Part shown: piece by piece, positions 43,571 through 52,338 of the stretch
Layout: each line of letters starts with the position of its first letter
How positions within the stretch are numbered: position 1 is the stretch's first letter
Source: an uncultured Bacillota bacterium
Lineage (GTDB): Bacteria > Bacillota_I > Bacilli_A > RFN20 > CAG-826
Direction: 5' to 3'
Assembly: GCA_949287245.1 (NCBI GenBank)
Contig: CASEFL010000005.1
Span: 43,906 to 107,905, forward strand
DNA: 64,000 nt
Made by a program: the position numbers and the translations under genes
Notes under the pieces: model-generated
What the model saw: the letters and a program-made list of their open reading frames with translations, nothing else
Told to the model about the DNA's origin: nothing
The model's database searches: none

Positions 43571-46086
43571 AAAGTCGTTTTGATGTAACGGGAATGACTT
43601 GCGCTAGTTGCCAGGCACATGTTGAAAGAGCCGTTTCAAAATTAAAAGGAGTAAGAAACTGTTCTGTATCTTTGCTAACGAATACCTTAGATGTGGAATA
43701 TGATGAAAATATTCTACCCGTAGAAGAAATTATTTCCTCAGTAGAAAAGGGGGGATATCACGCATTTTTACAAGATAAAAATCCAAATAACCCTGCAAAA
43801 AGGCAATCAAAAAGTAAAAAACAACAACAAATTGATCGTGATTTACTCTCGTTAATTGTTGCCCTGATTTTTCTTTTTCTCCTCATGTATGTCTCTATGG
43901 GACATATGATTTCTCTCCCTTTGCCTTCCTTTTTACAAGGAAAAGAAAATGCTTTAGTAAATGCCTTAACCCAACTTCTTTTTACGCTTCCTTCTTTATT
44001 TTTATTTCGACATTATTTTCTTAATGGTTTTAAAAGACTTCTGCATTTAGAACCAAATATGGATTCATTGGTCGCGATTGGTTCTTTTGCCTCTTTGATT
44101 TATGGAATTGTTGCGATTTTTCTTATGGCGTATGGTCTTGGACATGGGGACTTTTCTCTTATCGAAAAATATCAGCATTCTTTCTATTTTGACTCTGCGG
44201 CAATGATTTTAACTTTTGTCTCTTTAGGAAAATATTTAGAAAAGTGTTCCAAGAAAAAGACAACAAAAGCCATTGAAGAACTAATGGATCTTGCGCCCAA
44301 AAAAGCCCTTTTATGGAAAGAAAATAAGGAAATAGAAGTGAGTTTAGAGGAAGTAAAAGTAGGTGATATTTTTATCTTAAAAAAAGGAGATATCGTGCCT
44401 GTTGATGGGACGATTCTTGAAGGAAAAGGATCCTTTATGGAGGCAAATATTACAGGTGAATCCTTCCCTTCTTATAAAGAAAAAGACCAAGAAATTTTTA
44501 GCTCCACTATATTACAAAGTGGATACATTAAAGCTCGCGCGGATAAAGTAGGAGAAGACACTTCGATTCAAACAATTATTCGTTTGGTTAAAGAGGCTGC
44601 GGATAGCAAAGCCCCTATTTCAAAACTTGTGGATAAAATTTCTCTTTATTTTGTTCCTGCGATTTTGCTCATTTCTCTTGCAACTTTTATTGGTTGGATT
44701 TCTTCTGGTGTTGGTTTTGAATCTTCTTTCAATTTTGCGATTTCTGTGCTTGTGATTGCTTGCCCTTGCGCTTTAGGTTTAGCTACTCCTTTAGCCATTA
44801 TGGTTTCAAGTGGAAAAGGCGCACAATCTGGCTTATTAATTCGTAACGCAGAAATTTTAGAGCGCGTTCACTTAGTGAAAAAAATTGTTTTTGATAAGAC
44901 AGGAACCATTACAAAAGGGGAAATTGTTCTAACCGATTATGTCAATTTAACCTCAGAAGATACCTATCCTTATGTCCAAGCCATCGAAAATGAATCTGAG
45001 CATCCTTTGGCTAAAGCGATTACTTCTTATAAAAAAGGCGAGAATCCTTTCCTTGTTCATGAATTTCGCTCTCTTGATGGAGTTGGTCTTGAAGGAATAA
45101 TTGAGGAAGATCTTTATCAAATTGGAAATCGTCGTAGTTTATCCTCCGCTTTAACAGAGGAAATAAAAAAGAAAGTTGACTTCTTTGAAGAAGAAGGAAA
45201 AACCGTTCTTTTTGTAAGTAAAAACCACGAAATCGTTGCCATTTGCGCCTTAAAAGATGAAGTGAAAGAAGAAGCGAAAGAGGCAATATATCGATTAAAA
45301 AAGATGGGAATTGCAGCGATAATGCTGACGGGAGATAATGAAAAAACGGCAAAATCCATCGCCAAAGAAGTGGGGATTGATGAGGTTTATGCGGAAGTTT
45401 ATCCAGAAGAGAAAGGAAAAATTATTTCCTCCCTTAAAAAGAAGGAAAAAGAACTTGTCGCCATGGTAGGAGATGGGGTAAATGACGCAATTGCCTTAAC
45501 TGCGAGTGATTTAGGTATTGCGATTGGTGCAGGAAGCGATATTGCTAAAGAATCCGCGGATATCATCCTTCTAAGGAATAGTCTTTTGGATGTTATAAAT
45601 GTAGTTTCCTTAAGCAAAAGAACTTTACTAACGATCAAAACTGGGCTTTTTTGGGCTCTATTTTATAACTGTATAGGGATCCTTTTTGCGATGGGTGTTT
45701 TCTATTACCCTTTCTCTATCGTCTTATCACCAATGATTGCTTCTATTGCAATGTCTTGTTCTTCTCTTTTTGTTGTTTTTAATGCATTAACCATTAATCT
45801 TTGGAAACCCTTAAACAAAGAAACAAAAGAGGAGAATTGTCCTCTTGTGCTTGAATATAAGGAAGAAAGGAAAGAGAAAGGAGGTGAAGAAAAAATGGAA
45901 ATTATAGTAAAAGGGATGATGTGCCAAATGTGTGTAAAACACGTTAAAACTGCTTTAGAACAGGTGAGCGGCGTTACTCATGTTGATGTTTCTTTAGAAA
46001 AAGGAATAGCAACAATTGACGGAACAAATCTTGATAAAGAAGCTCTTTTAAAGGCGATTAAAGAAGCAGGATATGAAGGTGAATAA
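43567..46086 (+). CDS. copA: Copper-exporting P1B ATPase CopA with C-terminal CopZ-like domain
   Basis: This 839-residue P-type ATPase exports Cu(I). It has an N-terminal heavy-metal domain (GMTCASC, Cys12/Cys15), eight helices with the CPC motif at 399-401, phosphorylation site DKTGT at Asp443, GDGVND near 635-640, and an added C-terminal heavy-metal domain with GMMCQMC (783-789). The GTG at 43558 is rejected because GGAGG at 43554-43558 fits ATG 43567. Residue 777 is a Met codon (45895) preceded by a perfect internal ribosome-binding site, so a 63-residue free CopZ-like chaperone is probably also made. Confidence 0.94.
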   Translation: MKSRFDVTGMTCASCQAHVERAVSKLKGVRNCSVSLLTNTLDVEYDENILPVEEIISSVEKGGYHAFLQDKNPNNPAKRQSKSKKQQQIDRDLLSLIVALIFLFLLMYVSMGHMISLPLPSFLQGKENALVNALTQLLFTLPSLFLFRHYFLNGFKRLLHLEPNMDSLVAIGSFASLIYGIVAIFLMAYGLGHGDFSLIEKYQHSFYFDSAAMILTFVSLGKYLEKCSKKKTTKAIEELMDLAPKKALLWKENKEIEVSLEEVKVGDIFILKKGDIVPVDGTILEGKGSFMEANITGESFPSYKEKDQEIFSSTILQSGYIKARADKVGEDTSIQTIIRLVKEAADSKAPISKLVDKISLYFVPAILLISLATFIGWISSGVGFESSFNFAISVLVIACPCALGLATPLAIMVSSGKGAQSGLLIRNAEILERVHLVKKIVFDKTGTITKGEIVLTDYVNLTSEDTYPYVQAIENESEHPLAKAITSYKKGENPFLVHEFRSLDGVGLEGIIEEDLYQIGNRRSLSSALTEEIKKKVDFFEEEGKTVLFVSKNHEIVAICALKDEVKEEAKEAIYRLKKMGIAAIMLTGDNEKTAKSIAKEVGIDEVYAEVYPEEKGKIISSLKKKEKELVAMVGDGVNDAIALTASDLGIAIGAGSDIAKESADIILLRNSLLDVINVVSLSKRTLLTIKTGLFWALFYNCIGILFAMGVFYYPFSIVLSPMIASIAMSCSSLFVVFNALTINLWKPLNKETKEENCPLVLEYKEERKEKGGEEKMEIIVKGMMCQMCVKHVKTALEQVSGVTHVDVSLEKGIATIDGTNLDKEALLKAIKEAGYEGE
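45877..45897 (+). promoter_or_regulatory. Internal Shine-Dalgarno and start codon for a CopZ-like product
   Basis: AAAGGAGGTGA (45877-45887) is a full anti-16S match placed eight bases before ATG 45895, in the copA frame. The product would run 45895-46086: 63 residues, one heavy-metal-associated domain, the size of free CopZ. Confidence 0.65.
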
Positions 46087-46129
46087 CGAATCCCTTCTCT
46101 TCTTTTTCTTAAAGTGAGGTAAACGATAT

Positions 46130-46909
46130 ATGTGGCAAGTAGCAATTGTTATTTTGGTCCCCTTTCTTGGAACAATTCTTGGTTCTGGGGGAGCATTGAT
46201 TAGCAAAAAATCCCTTTCTCCTTTATGGGAAAATATTCTTACGGGATTTGCCGGAGGTGTGATGGTTGCCGCCTCTTTCTTTTCTCTTCTTGCCCCTGCA
46301 ATTACTAGTGGCGAAGAAAGTCTTCCAGGTTTTGCCTGGGTTCCGCTTCTTGTTGGTTTTCTTTTAGGAGTGCTTCTTTTATTTGGGATTGATAAAGCAG
46401 TTCCTCATCTTCATGTTAATGAAAATGCTCCGGAAGGTCATAAAGCAAAAATTTCCCGCGAATGGATGCTTTTCTTAGCCTTAACAATTCATAATATCCC
46501 GGAAGGATTAGCGGTAGGCGTTGGACTTGCCCCTTACTTATATGAACCGAATATTGGTGTCATGTCTTCCTTGATTTTAGCAATCGGGATTGCTGTGCAA
46601 AATTTACCAGAAGGTTTAATTGCTTCTCTTCCTTTAAAAGAGAAAGAAGGGAAGGTGAAAGCTTTTCTTTTAGGGATATTCTCGGGAATTGTAGAACCGA
46701 TTGCGGCCTTAATTGCCTTACTTATCGCACCTTATGTTAAACCGATTTTACCGTATGCTTTATCTTTTGCAGCCGGGGCAATGATCTATGCGGTTGTCGA
46801 AGATCTTTTACCCACAAAAGAGAAAGAAAATAAGCATAGTGACGCCCTCGTTTTGGCCTTCGCTTTCGGCTTTGCCTTAATGATGGTGCTGGATGTTGCC
46901 TTAGGGTAA
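46130..46909 (+). CDS. ZIP family metal transporter
   Basis: This 259-residue protein has eight helices and the ZIP metal-site motifs HNIPEGLAVGVGL and VQNLPEGLIASLP in helices four and five, with a His-containing loop (VPHLHVNENAPEGH). It imports Zn2+, Fe2+ or related ions, or may act in efflux in some members. A GAGGT element precedes the ATG. It follows copA by 43 bases and ends at a bidirectional terminator. Confidence 0.9.
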   Translation: MWQVAIVILVPFLGTILGSGGALISKKSLSPLWENILTGFAGGVMVAASFFSLLAPAITSGEESLPGFAWVPLLVGFLLGVLLLFGIDKAVPHLHVNENAPEGHKAKISREWMLFLALTIHNIPEGLAVGVGLAPYLYEPNIGVMSSLILAIGIAVQNLPEGLIASLPLKEKEGKVKAFLLGIFSGIVEPIAALIALLIAPYVKPILPYALSFAAGAMIYAVVEDLLPTKEKENKHSDALVLAFAFGFALMMVLDVALG

Positions 46910-46922
46910 TATATAAGGAAAG

Positions 46923-47007
46923 TTTTACCGAATACGAAGAATAACTTACCGAATCTCAAAAAATAGGGGGTTTTACCCCTTATTTTTGTATCGTTATATC
47001 GGTAAAA
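46923..47007. promoter_or_regulatory. Repeated TTACCGAAT motif upstream of rex
   Basis: TTTTACCGAAT (46923-46933) and TTACCGAAT (46946-46954) are direct repeats 21 bp apart, two helical turns. An inverted ATCGGTAAAA is at 46998-47007. The same word appears inverted as ATTCGGTAAAA near 23267, before the lipoprotein at 23362. It does not look like the usual Rex site (TTGTGA-N-TCACAA). Confidence 0.45.
46960..46988. terminator. Bidirectional-looking terminator before rex
   Basis: AAAAATAGGGG pairs with CCCCTTATTTTT around GTTTTA. Confidence 0.75.
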
Positions 47008-47020
47008 ATAAACTGACTTC

Positions 47021-47048
47021 TTGATTATTCTTTTTTCACTGCTATATT
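47021..47048 (+). promoter_or_regulatory. rex operon promoter
   Basis: TTGATT and TATATT are 16 bases apart, with the rex start codon 16 bases after the -10. Confidence 0.6.
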
Positions 47049-47064
47049 TTGTGCGGAGATAAGT

Positions 47065-47700
47065 ATGAAAGAAGGCAAATTCTCAAAAAATCAACTTCGC
47101 CGCTACCCCATCTATCTTAAGTTCTTATCCAATTTAAAAGAACAAGGTGTGGAGTATGTTTCTTCTCCTTTAATTGGGGAAGAACTTGGTTATAGCCAAG
47201 AACAAGTACGGAAAGATTTACAAGCGATTTCTGATGAGGAAGGACGTCCAAAAAAAGGTCGTTCTGTTTCTCAGCTCATTGATAGCCTAGAATCTTTTCT
47301 TGGTTATAGGGAAAATAATCCTGCTATCTTAATTGGTGCTGGACATTTAGGTTCTGCTTTGCTTCGTTATCCTGCTTTTAGTTCTATGGGTTTAATGATT
47401 AAAGCGGCTTTTGATGTTGATCCAAATAAGATTGGCGAAATGATTGGCGAGACTCATGTTTATCCCTTAGACGATATGGAACGTCTTGTTCCTGGCTTAT
47501 GTGCAAAAATTGCTATAATTTGTACACCTGCTTCTGTTGCTCAAGAGGTTGCTAATCTTGCGGTAAAAGCAGGATGCCGGGCAATATGGAGTTTTGCTCC
47601 GATTCATCTTTCTTTACCGGATTCGGTAATTTTAGAAGAGGTAAATTTAGCAAGTTCTTTAGCCGTTTTATCTCATCGTCTAGATTCATTACTTGATTAA
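47065..47700 (+). CDS. rex: Redox-sensing transcriptional repressor Rex
   Basis: This 211-residue protein senses the NADH/NAD+ ratio and represses fermentation genes. It has an N-terminal winged helix (KNQLRRYPIYLKFLSNLKEQG...SSPLIGEELGYSQEQVRKDL) and a Rossmann domain with AILIGAGHLGSALLRYPAF. It heads an operon with adhE and hydrogenase genes (adhE starts 13 bases after its stop), typical Rex targets. Confidence 0.93.
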   Translation: MKEGKFSKNQLRRYPIYLKFLSNLKEQGVEYVSSPLIGEELGYSQEQVRKDLQAISDEEGRPKKGRSVSQLIDSLESFLGYRENNPAILIGAGHLGSALLRYPAFSSMGLMIKAAFDVDPNKIGEMIGETHVYPLDDMERLVPGLCAKIAIICTPASVAQEVANLAVKAGCRAIWSFAPIHLSLPDSVILEEVNLASSLAVLSHRLDSLLD

Positions 47701-47713
47701 TTAAGGAGACTTT

Positions 47714-50365
47714 ATGGCAGAAAAAAAGGGAAATAAACCAGTAGACCCCGAGACTACAAAAAAAGAAGCACAAGAAGAAGTGAACGCTTTGGTAAAAAAA
47801 GCACAAAAAGCGTTAGATGAATTCTCAAAAAACCCAATCTATACCCAAGAAAAAATCGATTACATTGTTGCAAAAATGTCGGTTGCGGGTTTAGATCATC
47901 ACGGCTCTTTGGCACGTCTTGCTATTGAAGAAACTCATCGTGGAGTTTTTGAAGATAAGGCAACAAAAAATTTATTTGCGTGTGAATATGTCGTCAATCA
48001 CATGCGCCATATGAAATCGGTTGGCGTTATTTCCGAAAATCCTGTCACGGGGATTACGGAAATTGCCGAACCTGTTGGGGTTGTATGTGGCGTAACTCCC
48101 GTTACGAATCCTACTTCTACTGTTATTTTTAAATCTTTAATTTGCATGAAAACGCGAAATCCGATTATTTTCGCTTTCCATCCTAGTGCCCAACAATGTT
48201 CAAAACAAGCGGCGATTGTGATGCGTGATGCTGCCGTTGCCGCGGGGGCTCCTGCTAACTGCATTCAATGGATTGAACATCCTTCCATGGATGCGACAAG
48301 TGCTTTAATGCAACATCCTGGGGTGGCGACAATTTTGGCAACCGGAGGCAATAGCATGGTAAAAGCTGCTTATTCCTGTGGGAAACCCGCTTTAGGTGTG
48401 GGAGCAGGAAATGTTCCTTGCTATGTTGATTCTTCTGCGGATTTAGAACAAACCGTGAATGATGTTGTTTTATCCAAAAACTTTGATAACGGCATGATTT
48501 GTGCTTCCGAATCTGCGATTTTTGTTGATGAACCAGTTTATGAAAAAGTAAAAGAATTATTAAAGCGATATCGTGCTTATTTCCCTACTGCTGAAGAAAC
48601 AAGAAAACTCGAACAATACATGTTTGGCGTTCAAAAAGGACAACCAGGAGTGGAAAATGCTCGCTTAAATTCTGCTATCGCAGGGATGAAATCTTATACT
48701 CTTGCGAAAAATGCGGGAGTGGATATTCCTGAAGATACATCCATTATTTGTGTAGAACTTGATACCGTTGGTGTAGAAGAACCTCTTTCAAGAGAAAAAC
48801 TTTCACCTGTTCTTGGTGTTTATAAAGTCAAAGGTTTTGAAGAAGGAACAAAACTTTGTCAAGAAATGCTGGAATTTGGCGGTCTTGGACATTCTGCGGC
48901 TATCCACTGCAAAAGCCAAGAGATGGCTGACACTTTCGGTGATCGCGTCTTAGCAATTCGTGTCATTTGGAATTCTCCATCCACTTTTGGAGGTATCGGG
49001 AATGTATATAACTCCTTTATTCCTTCTTTGACGTTAGGCTGTGGCTCTTATGGCCATAACTCTGTCGCAGGGAACGTTTCTGCGGTGAATTTACTTAACA
49101 TCAAACAAGTGGGAAAAAGGAGAAACACCATGCAATGGTTTAAAGTGCCGCAAAAAATTTATTTTGAACGTAACAGCATCCAATACTTAAAGTCTTGTAA
49201 AGACATGAATAAGGTATTCATCGTCACCGACCGTTCGATGGTTGAACTTGGTTTCTTAAATAAAATTATTGAACAAATTAATTTACGAAGAAATAAAGTA
49301 ACTTATCAACTCTTTAGCGAGGTGGAACCCGATCCTGATATTTCCACGATTCGTCGTGGGGTAGCCTTAATGAAGGAATTTGAACCCGATACGATTATTG
49401 CGTTAGGCGGTGGTTCACCAATGGATGCTGCGAAAGGAATGTGGATTTTCTATGAACATCCTGAAGTGAATTTTGATGATTTAAAACAAAAATTCATGGA
49501 CATTCGTAAAAGAGCTTTTAAGTATCCAGAACTAGGAAGAAAGAGCAAACTCGTTTGCATTCCTACTACCTCAGGAACTGGCTCTGAAGTCACTCCTTTT
49601 GCGGTCATTTCGGATAAAGCAAATTTAAAGAAATATCCATTAACGGATTACTCTTTAACGCCAACTATCGCTATTGTTGATCCAGAATTTACCACGAATT
49701 TACCAGCCAAAGCTACTGCCGAAACAGGGATGGATGTCTTAACTCACGCGATTGAAGCATATACTTCGGTTATGGCAAGTGACTTTACCGACGGCTTAGC
49801 CTTAAATGCCATTCGTTTGGTCTTTGATTATTTACCTCGTGCAGTAAAAGATGGAAAACATGACTTAGAGGCAAGAGAGAAAATGCATAATGCCGCTACC
49901 ATCGCAGGTATGGCCTTTGCCAATGCTTTCTTAGGAATTACCCATAGTTTGGCTCATAAGATTGGTGCGGAATATCATTTAGTCCACGGACGCACTTGTG
50001 GCATTCTTCTTCCACACGTTATTCGCTATAATGGCACTATGCCCACAAAACTCTCGGTGTGGCCAAAATACGAGGAATATCAATGCGACAAGAAATATCA
50101 AAACATTTGTAAGATTCTTGATATTCCTTGTGCCTCTGCTAGCGAAGCAAGCGAGAAACTATCTCAAGCTGTGTTAAATTTAGGAAAGGAAATTGGTATT
50201 GATATGAACTTCCAATCTCTTGTCCCTGATGAAGAAACTTGGGAAAAGAACTTAGAAAGCATTGCTTATCTTGCTTATGAAGATCAATGCACTCCTTGTA
50301 ATCCTCGTATGCCTTTAGTCACCGAGATGATGGACATTATGAGAAAGGCTTATAAAGGAAATTAA
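47714..50365 (+). CDS. adhE: Bifunctional acetaldehyde-CoA/alcohol dehydrogenase
   Basis: This 883-residue fusion reduces acetyl-CoA to ethanol with two NADH. The N-terminal aldehyde dehydrogenase half has the catalytic Cys in NGMICASESAIF and the GVCGVTPVTNPTSTVIFK region. The C-terminal iron alcohol dehydrogenase half has GGGSPMDAAKGMW and metal ligands within ITHSLAHKIGAEYHLVHGRTCG. AAGGAG precedes the ATG. Its place behind rex fits redox-controlled ethanol production. Confidence 0.96.
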   Translation: MAEKKGNKPVDPETTKKEAQEEVNALVKKAQKALDEFSKNPIYTQEKIDYIVAKMSVAGLDHHGSLARLAIEETHRGVFEDKATKNLFACEYVVNHMRHMKSVGVISENPVTGITEIAEPVGVVCGVTPVTNPTSTVIFKSLICMKTRNPIIFAFHPSAQQCSKQAAIVMRDAAVAAGAPANCIQWIEHPSMDATSALMQHPGVATILATGGNSMVKAAYSCGKPALGVGAGNVPCYVDSSADLEQTVNDVVLSKNFDNGMICASESAIFVDEPVYEKVKELLKRYRAYFPTAEETRKLEQYMFGVQKGQPGVENARLNSAIAGMKSYTLAKNAGVDIPEDTSIICVELDTVGVEEPLSREKLSPVLGVYKVKGFEEGTKLCQEMLEFGGLGHSAAIHCKSQEMADTFGDRVLAIRVIWNSPSTFGGIGNVYNSFIPSLTLGCGSYGHNSVAGNVSAVNLLNIKQVGKRRNTMQWFKVPQKIYFERNSIQYLKSCKDMNKVFIVTDRSMVELGFLNKIIEQINLRRNKVTYQLFSEVEPDPDISTIRRGVALMKEFEPDTIIALGGGSPMDAAKGMWIFYEHPEVNFDDLKQKFMDIRKRAFKYPELGRKSKLVCIPTTSGTGSEVTPFAVISDKANLKKYPLTDYSLTPTIAIVDPEFTTNLPAKATAETGMDVLTHAIEAYTSVMASDFTDGLALNAIRLVFDYLPRAVKDGKHDLEAREKMHNAATIAGMAFANAFLGITHSLAHKIGAEYHLVHGRTCGILLPHVIRYNGTMPTKLSVWPKYEEYQCDKKYQNICKILDIPCASASEASEKLSQAVLNLGKEIGIDMNFQSLVPDEETWEKNLESIAYLAYEDQCTPCNPRMPLVTEMMDIMRKAYKGN

Positions 50366-50371
50366 TTACCT

Positions 50372-50620
50372 ATGGTTTCATTAAGTATTTGTGTGGGGAG
50401 TTCCTGCCATTTAAAAGGTTCTTACGAGGTGATTCAAGCTTGTCGCGATGAAATCAAGGCGCGTAATCTTGAAGGGAAAGTAGAATTAAAAGCGGCTTTC
50501 TGTTTAGGAGAATGCGGACATGATGGAGTTGCCGTGAAAGTTGCCGAGGAAGTAATTCCTGGTGTAAGAAAGGAAAACGTATCCGCCTTATTTGATGAAA
50601 AAGTGATGCCTCTTCTTTAA
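50372..50620 (+). CDS. Thioredoxin-like [2Fe-2S] ferredoxin domain protein
   Basis: This 82-residue protein has the NuoE/HydC-like thioredoxin-fold [2Fe-2S] pattern: CVGSSCHLKGS near the N-terminus and AAFCLGECGHDGVAVKV later. It probably passes electrons to or from the adjoining hydrogenases. It starts six bases after adhE and is followed by an attenuator-like hairpin. Confidence 0.8.
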   Translation: MVSLSICVGSSCHLKGSYEVIQACRDEIKARNLEGKVELKAAFCLGECGHDGVAVKVAEEVIPGVRKENVSALFDEKVMPLL

Positions 50621-50640
50621 GGGGCATCCTTTTCTTTTTT
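50605..50640 (+). terminator. Attenuator-like terminator inside the hydrogenase operon
   Basis: GATGCCTCTT pairs with AAGGGGCATC (one wobble) around CTTT, followed by a T-rich run. It overlaps the end of the ferredoxin-like gene, so some transcripts may stop before the hydrogenases. Confidence 0.7.
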
Positions 50641-50652
50641 AAGGAGAAAGAT

Positions 50653-52338
50653 ATGCATGCATTAGTCAGTAAGGAAAACGATTGTCGTTCTTGTTATAAA
50701 TGTATTCGAAGTTGTCCAACGAAAAGCATTTCTTTTCAAAATGGGCAAGCGAAAATCATTCCCGAAGAATGTGTTTTATGTGGACAATGCTATTTAGTAT
50801 GTCCTCAAGAATGTAAAATCATTCGTAACGATGAAGAAAAAGCACGAAAACTCTTGCAATCTGGCGCGAAGGTAGTTGCCTCTTTGGCCCCTTCTTTTTA
50901 TGCCTATTATGAAGGTTCTTCTTTCGCGGATTTATCTAGTGCTTTAAAGAGCCTTGGTTTTATCAAAGTAGAGGAAACCGCTCTTGGAGCAACAAGAGTG
51001 AAAAAGGAATACGAAAAGTTAATTCATGAGAATAAGCAAGAGGTGATTTTATCGACTTGTTGCCATAGCGTGAACTTATTAGTGGAACGTTATTATCCGG
51101 ATTTAGTGCCTCTTTTAGCCCCAATCATGAGCCCCATGATGGCGCACGCCGAGGCCATAAAAAAGCAAGATCCTGAGGCGAAAGTTATTTTCATTGGGCC
51201 TTGTATTTCGAAAAAAGATGAAGTGGATAAAAATCCTGGATTAATCGATGTTGCCTTAACTTTTGATGAACTTGATCATCTTCTTTTAAGCGCGAATATT
51301 GTGTTAGAAAAAACGCGAAATAATAGCGAAAGGAAAGAAGAAAGTCGTGCCCGTTTATTCCCTATTGAAGGAGGGATCTTAAAAACAATGGATAAACCTT
51401 CTTCTTGGTCTTATCTTGCGGTTGGTGGGATGGAGGAGTGCATGGCGGCTTTAGAAGAAATTCGCGAAGGAAGATTCCATCATACATTTTTAGAAATGTC
51501 TGCCTGCCCTGGTTCCTGTATTAATGGTCCAATTCCTCGAAAAAAACATAATGCGCCTTATAGCGGCCTCCTTTCGATTGAAAAGGTGGCAGGAGAGAAA
51601 GATTTTTCTTTAAAAGAAATTACCCCTTCTTCTTTAACAAAATTTTTCCACGCGCAGGAAAAGAAAACTTTTTCTTTCTCAGAAGAAGAAATTAAGAGTG
51701 TTTTAGGAGAAATGGGGAAACGTTCAAAAAAAGATGAACTGAATTGTTCTTCTTGTGGTTACCCCACTTGTCGCGCGAAAGCTGCTGCGGTTTTAGAAGG
51801 AAAAGCATCGCTAGAAATGTGTCTTCCTTTCCTTATGGCGAAAGCACAAAACTTCTCCGATACGATTGTAGAAGAATCGGAAAACGCCATTCTTGTATTA
51901 AATGAATCTTTTGGCATTGAATTAGCAAATCCCGCGATGGCGCGTTTAGTAGGCGCCTTATCTCCCTTGGATTTAAAAGGAAAAATGATTAACGCAATTA
52001 TGGACCCTGAGCCCTTTGCCTTAGCCTTAGGGGGAGAAATACTAAAAGACCGGAAACTATATTTAGCAGAATACGGAAAATACTTAATTTCTACGATTAC
52101 TTACGAAGAACGCTTCCATGTTTTAATTGGCGTGTTCCGCGATATCTCACGCGAAGAAAAAAGACGCAACGAAAACGAAGAAAGAGCAAGAAAAACCGCA
52201 GAAACCGTCAACGAAGTAATTGAAAAAAACATGCGTGCTGTGCAAGAAATTGCTAGTTTATTAGGCGAAAGTACTGCGGAAACCAAATTAGCCTTAACTC
52301 GTTTAAAGGAGGTTATTCCTAGTGGCGATGATGAGTAG
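50653..52338 (+). CDS. Sensory-type [FeFe] hydrogenase with PAS domain (HydS-like)
   Basis: In this 561-residue protein an N-terminal two-cluster ferredoxin domain (CRSCYKCIRSCP, CVLCGQCYLVCP) is followed by an H-cluster domain with LSTCCHSVN, IGPCISKKDE and MSACPGSCINGP, an Fe-S motif CSSCGYPTCRAKA and a PAS-like domain (about 420-520). This is the layout of group C, sensory [FeFe] hydrogenases. The altered H-cluster residues suggest sensing of H2 or redox state and not bulk turnover. It overlaps the phosphatase gene, the likely output partner. Confidence 0.88.
   Translation: MHALVSKENDCRSCYKCIRSCPTKSISFQNGQAKIIPEECVLCGQCYLVCPQECKIIRNDEEKARKLLQSGAKVVASLAPSFYAYYEGSSFADLSSALKSLGFIKVEETALGATRVKKEYEKLIHENKQEVILSTCCHSVNLLVERYYPDLVPLLAPIMSPMMAHAEAIKKQDPEAKVIFIGPCISKKDEVDKNPGLIDVALTFDELDHLLLSANIVLEKTRNNSERKEESRARLFPIEGGILKTMDKPSSWSYLAVGGMEECMAALEEIREGRFHHTFLEMSACPGSCINGPIPRKKHNAPYSGLLSIEKVAGEKDFSLKEITPSSLTKFFHAQEKKTFSFSEEEIKSVLGEMGKRSKKDELNCSSCGYPTCRAKAAAVLEGKASLEMCLPFLMAKAQNFSDTIVEESENAILVLNESFGIELANPAMARLVGALSPLDLKGKMINAIMDPEPFALALGGEILKDRKLYLAEYGKYLISTITYEERFHVLIGVFRDISREEKRRNENEERARKTAETVNEVIEKNMRAVQEIASLLGESTAETKLALTRLKEVIPSGDDE

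Noticed and set aside
47021..47064. Canonical Rex operator at the rex promoter
   Set aside because: TTTTCACTGC and TTTTGTGC are present, but they do not form the TTGTGA-N-TCACAA palindrome.
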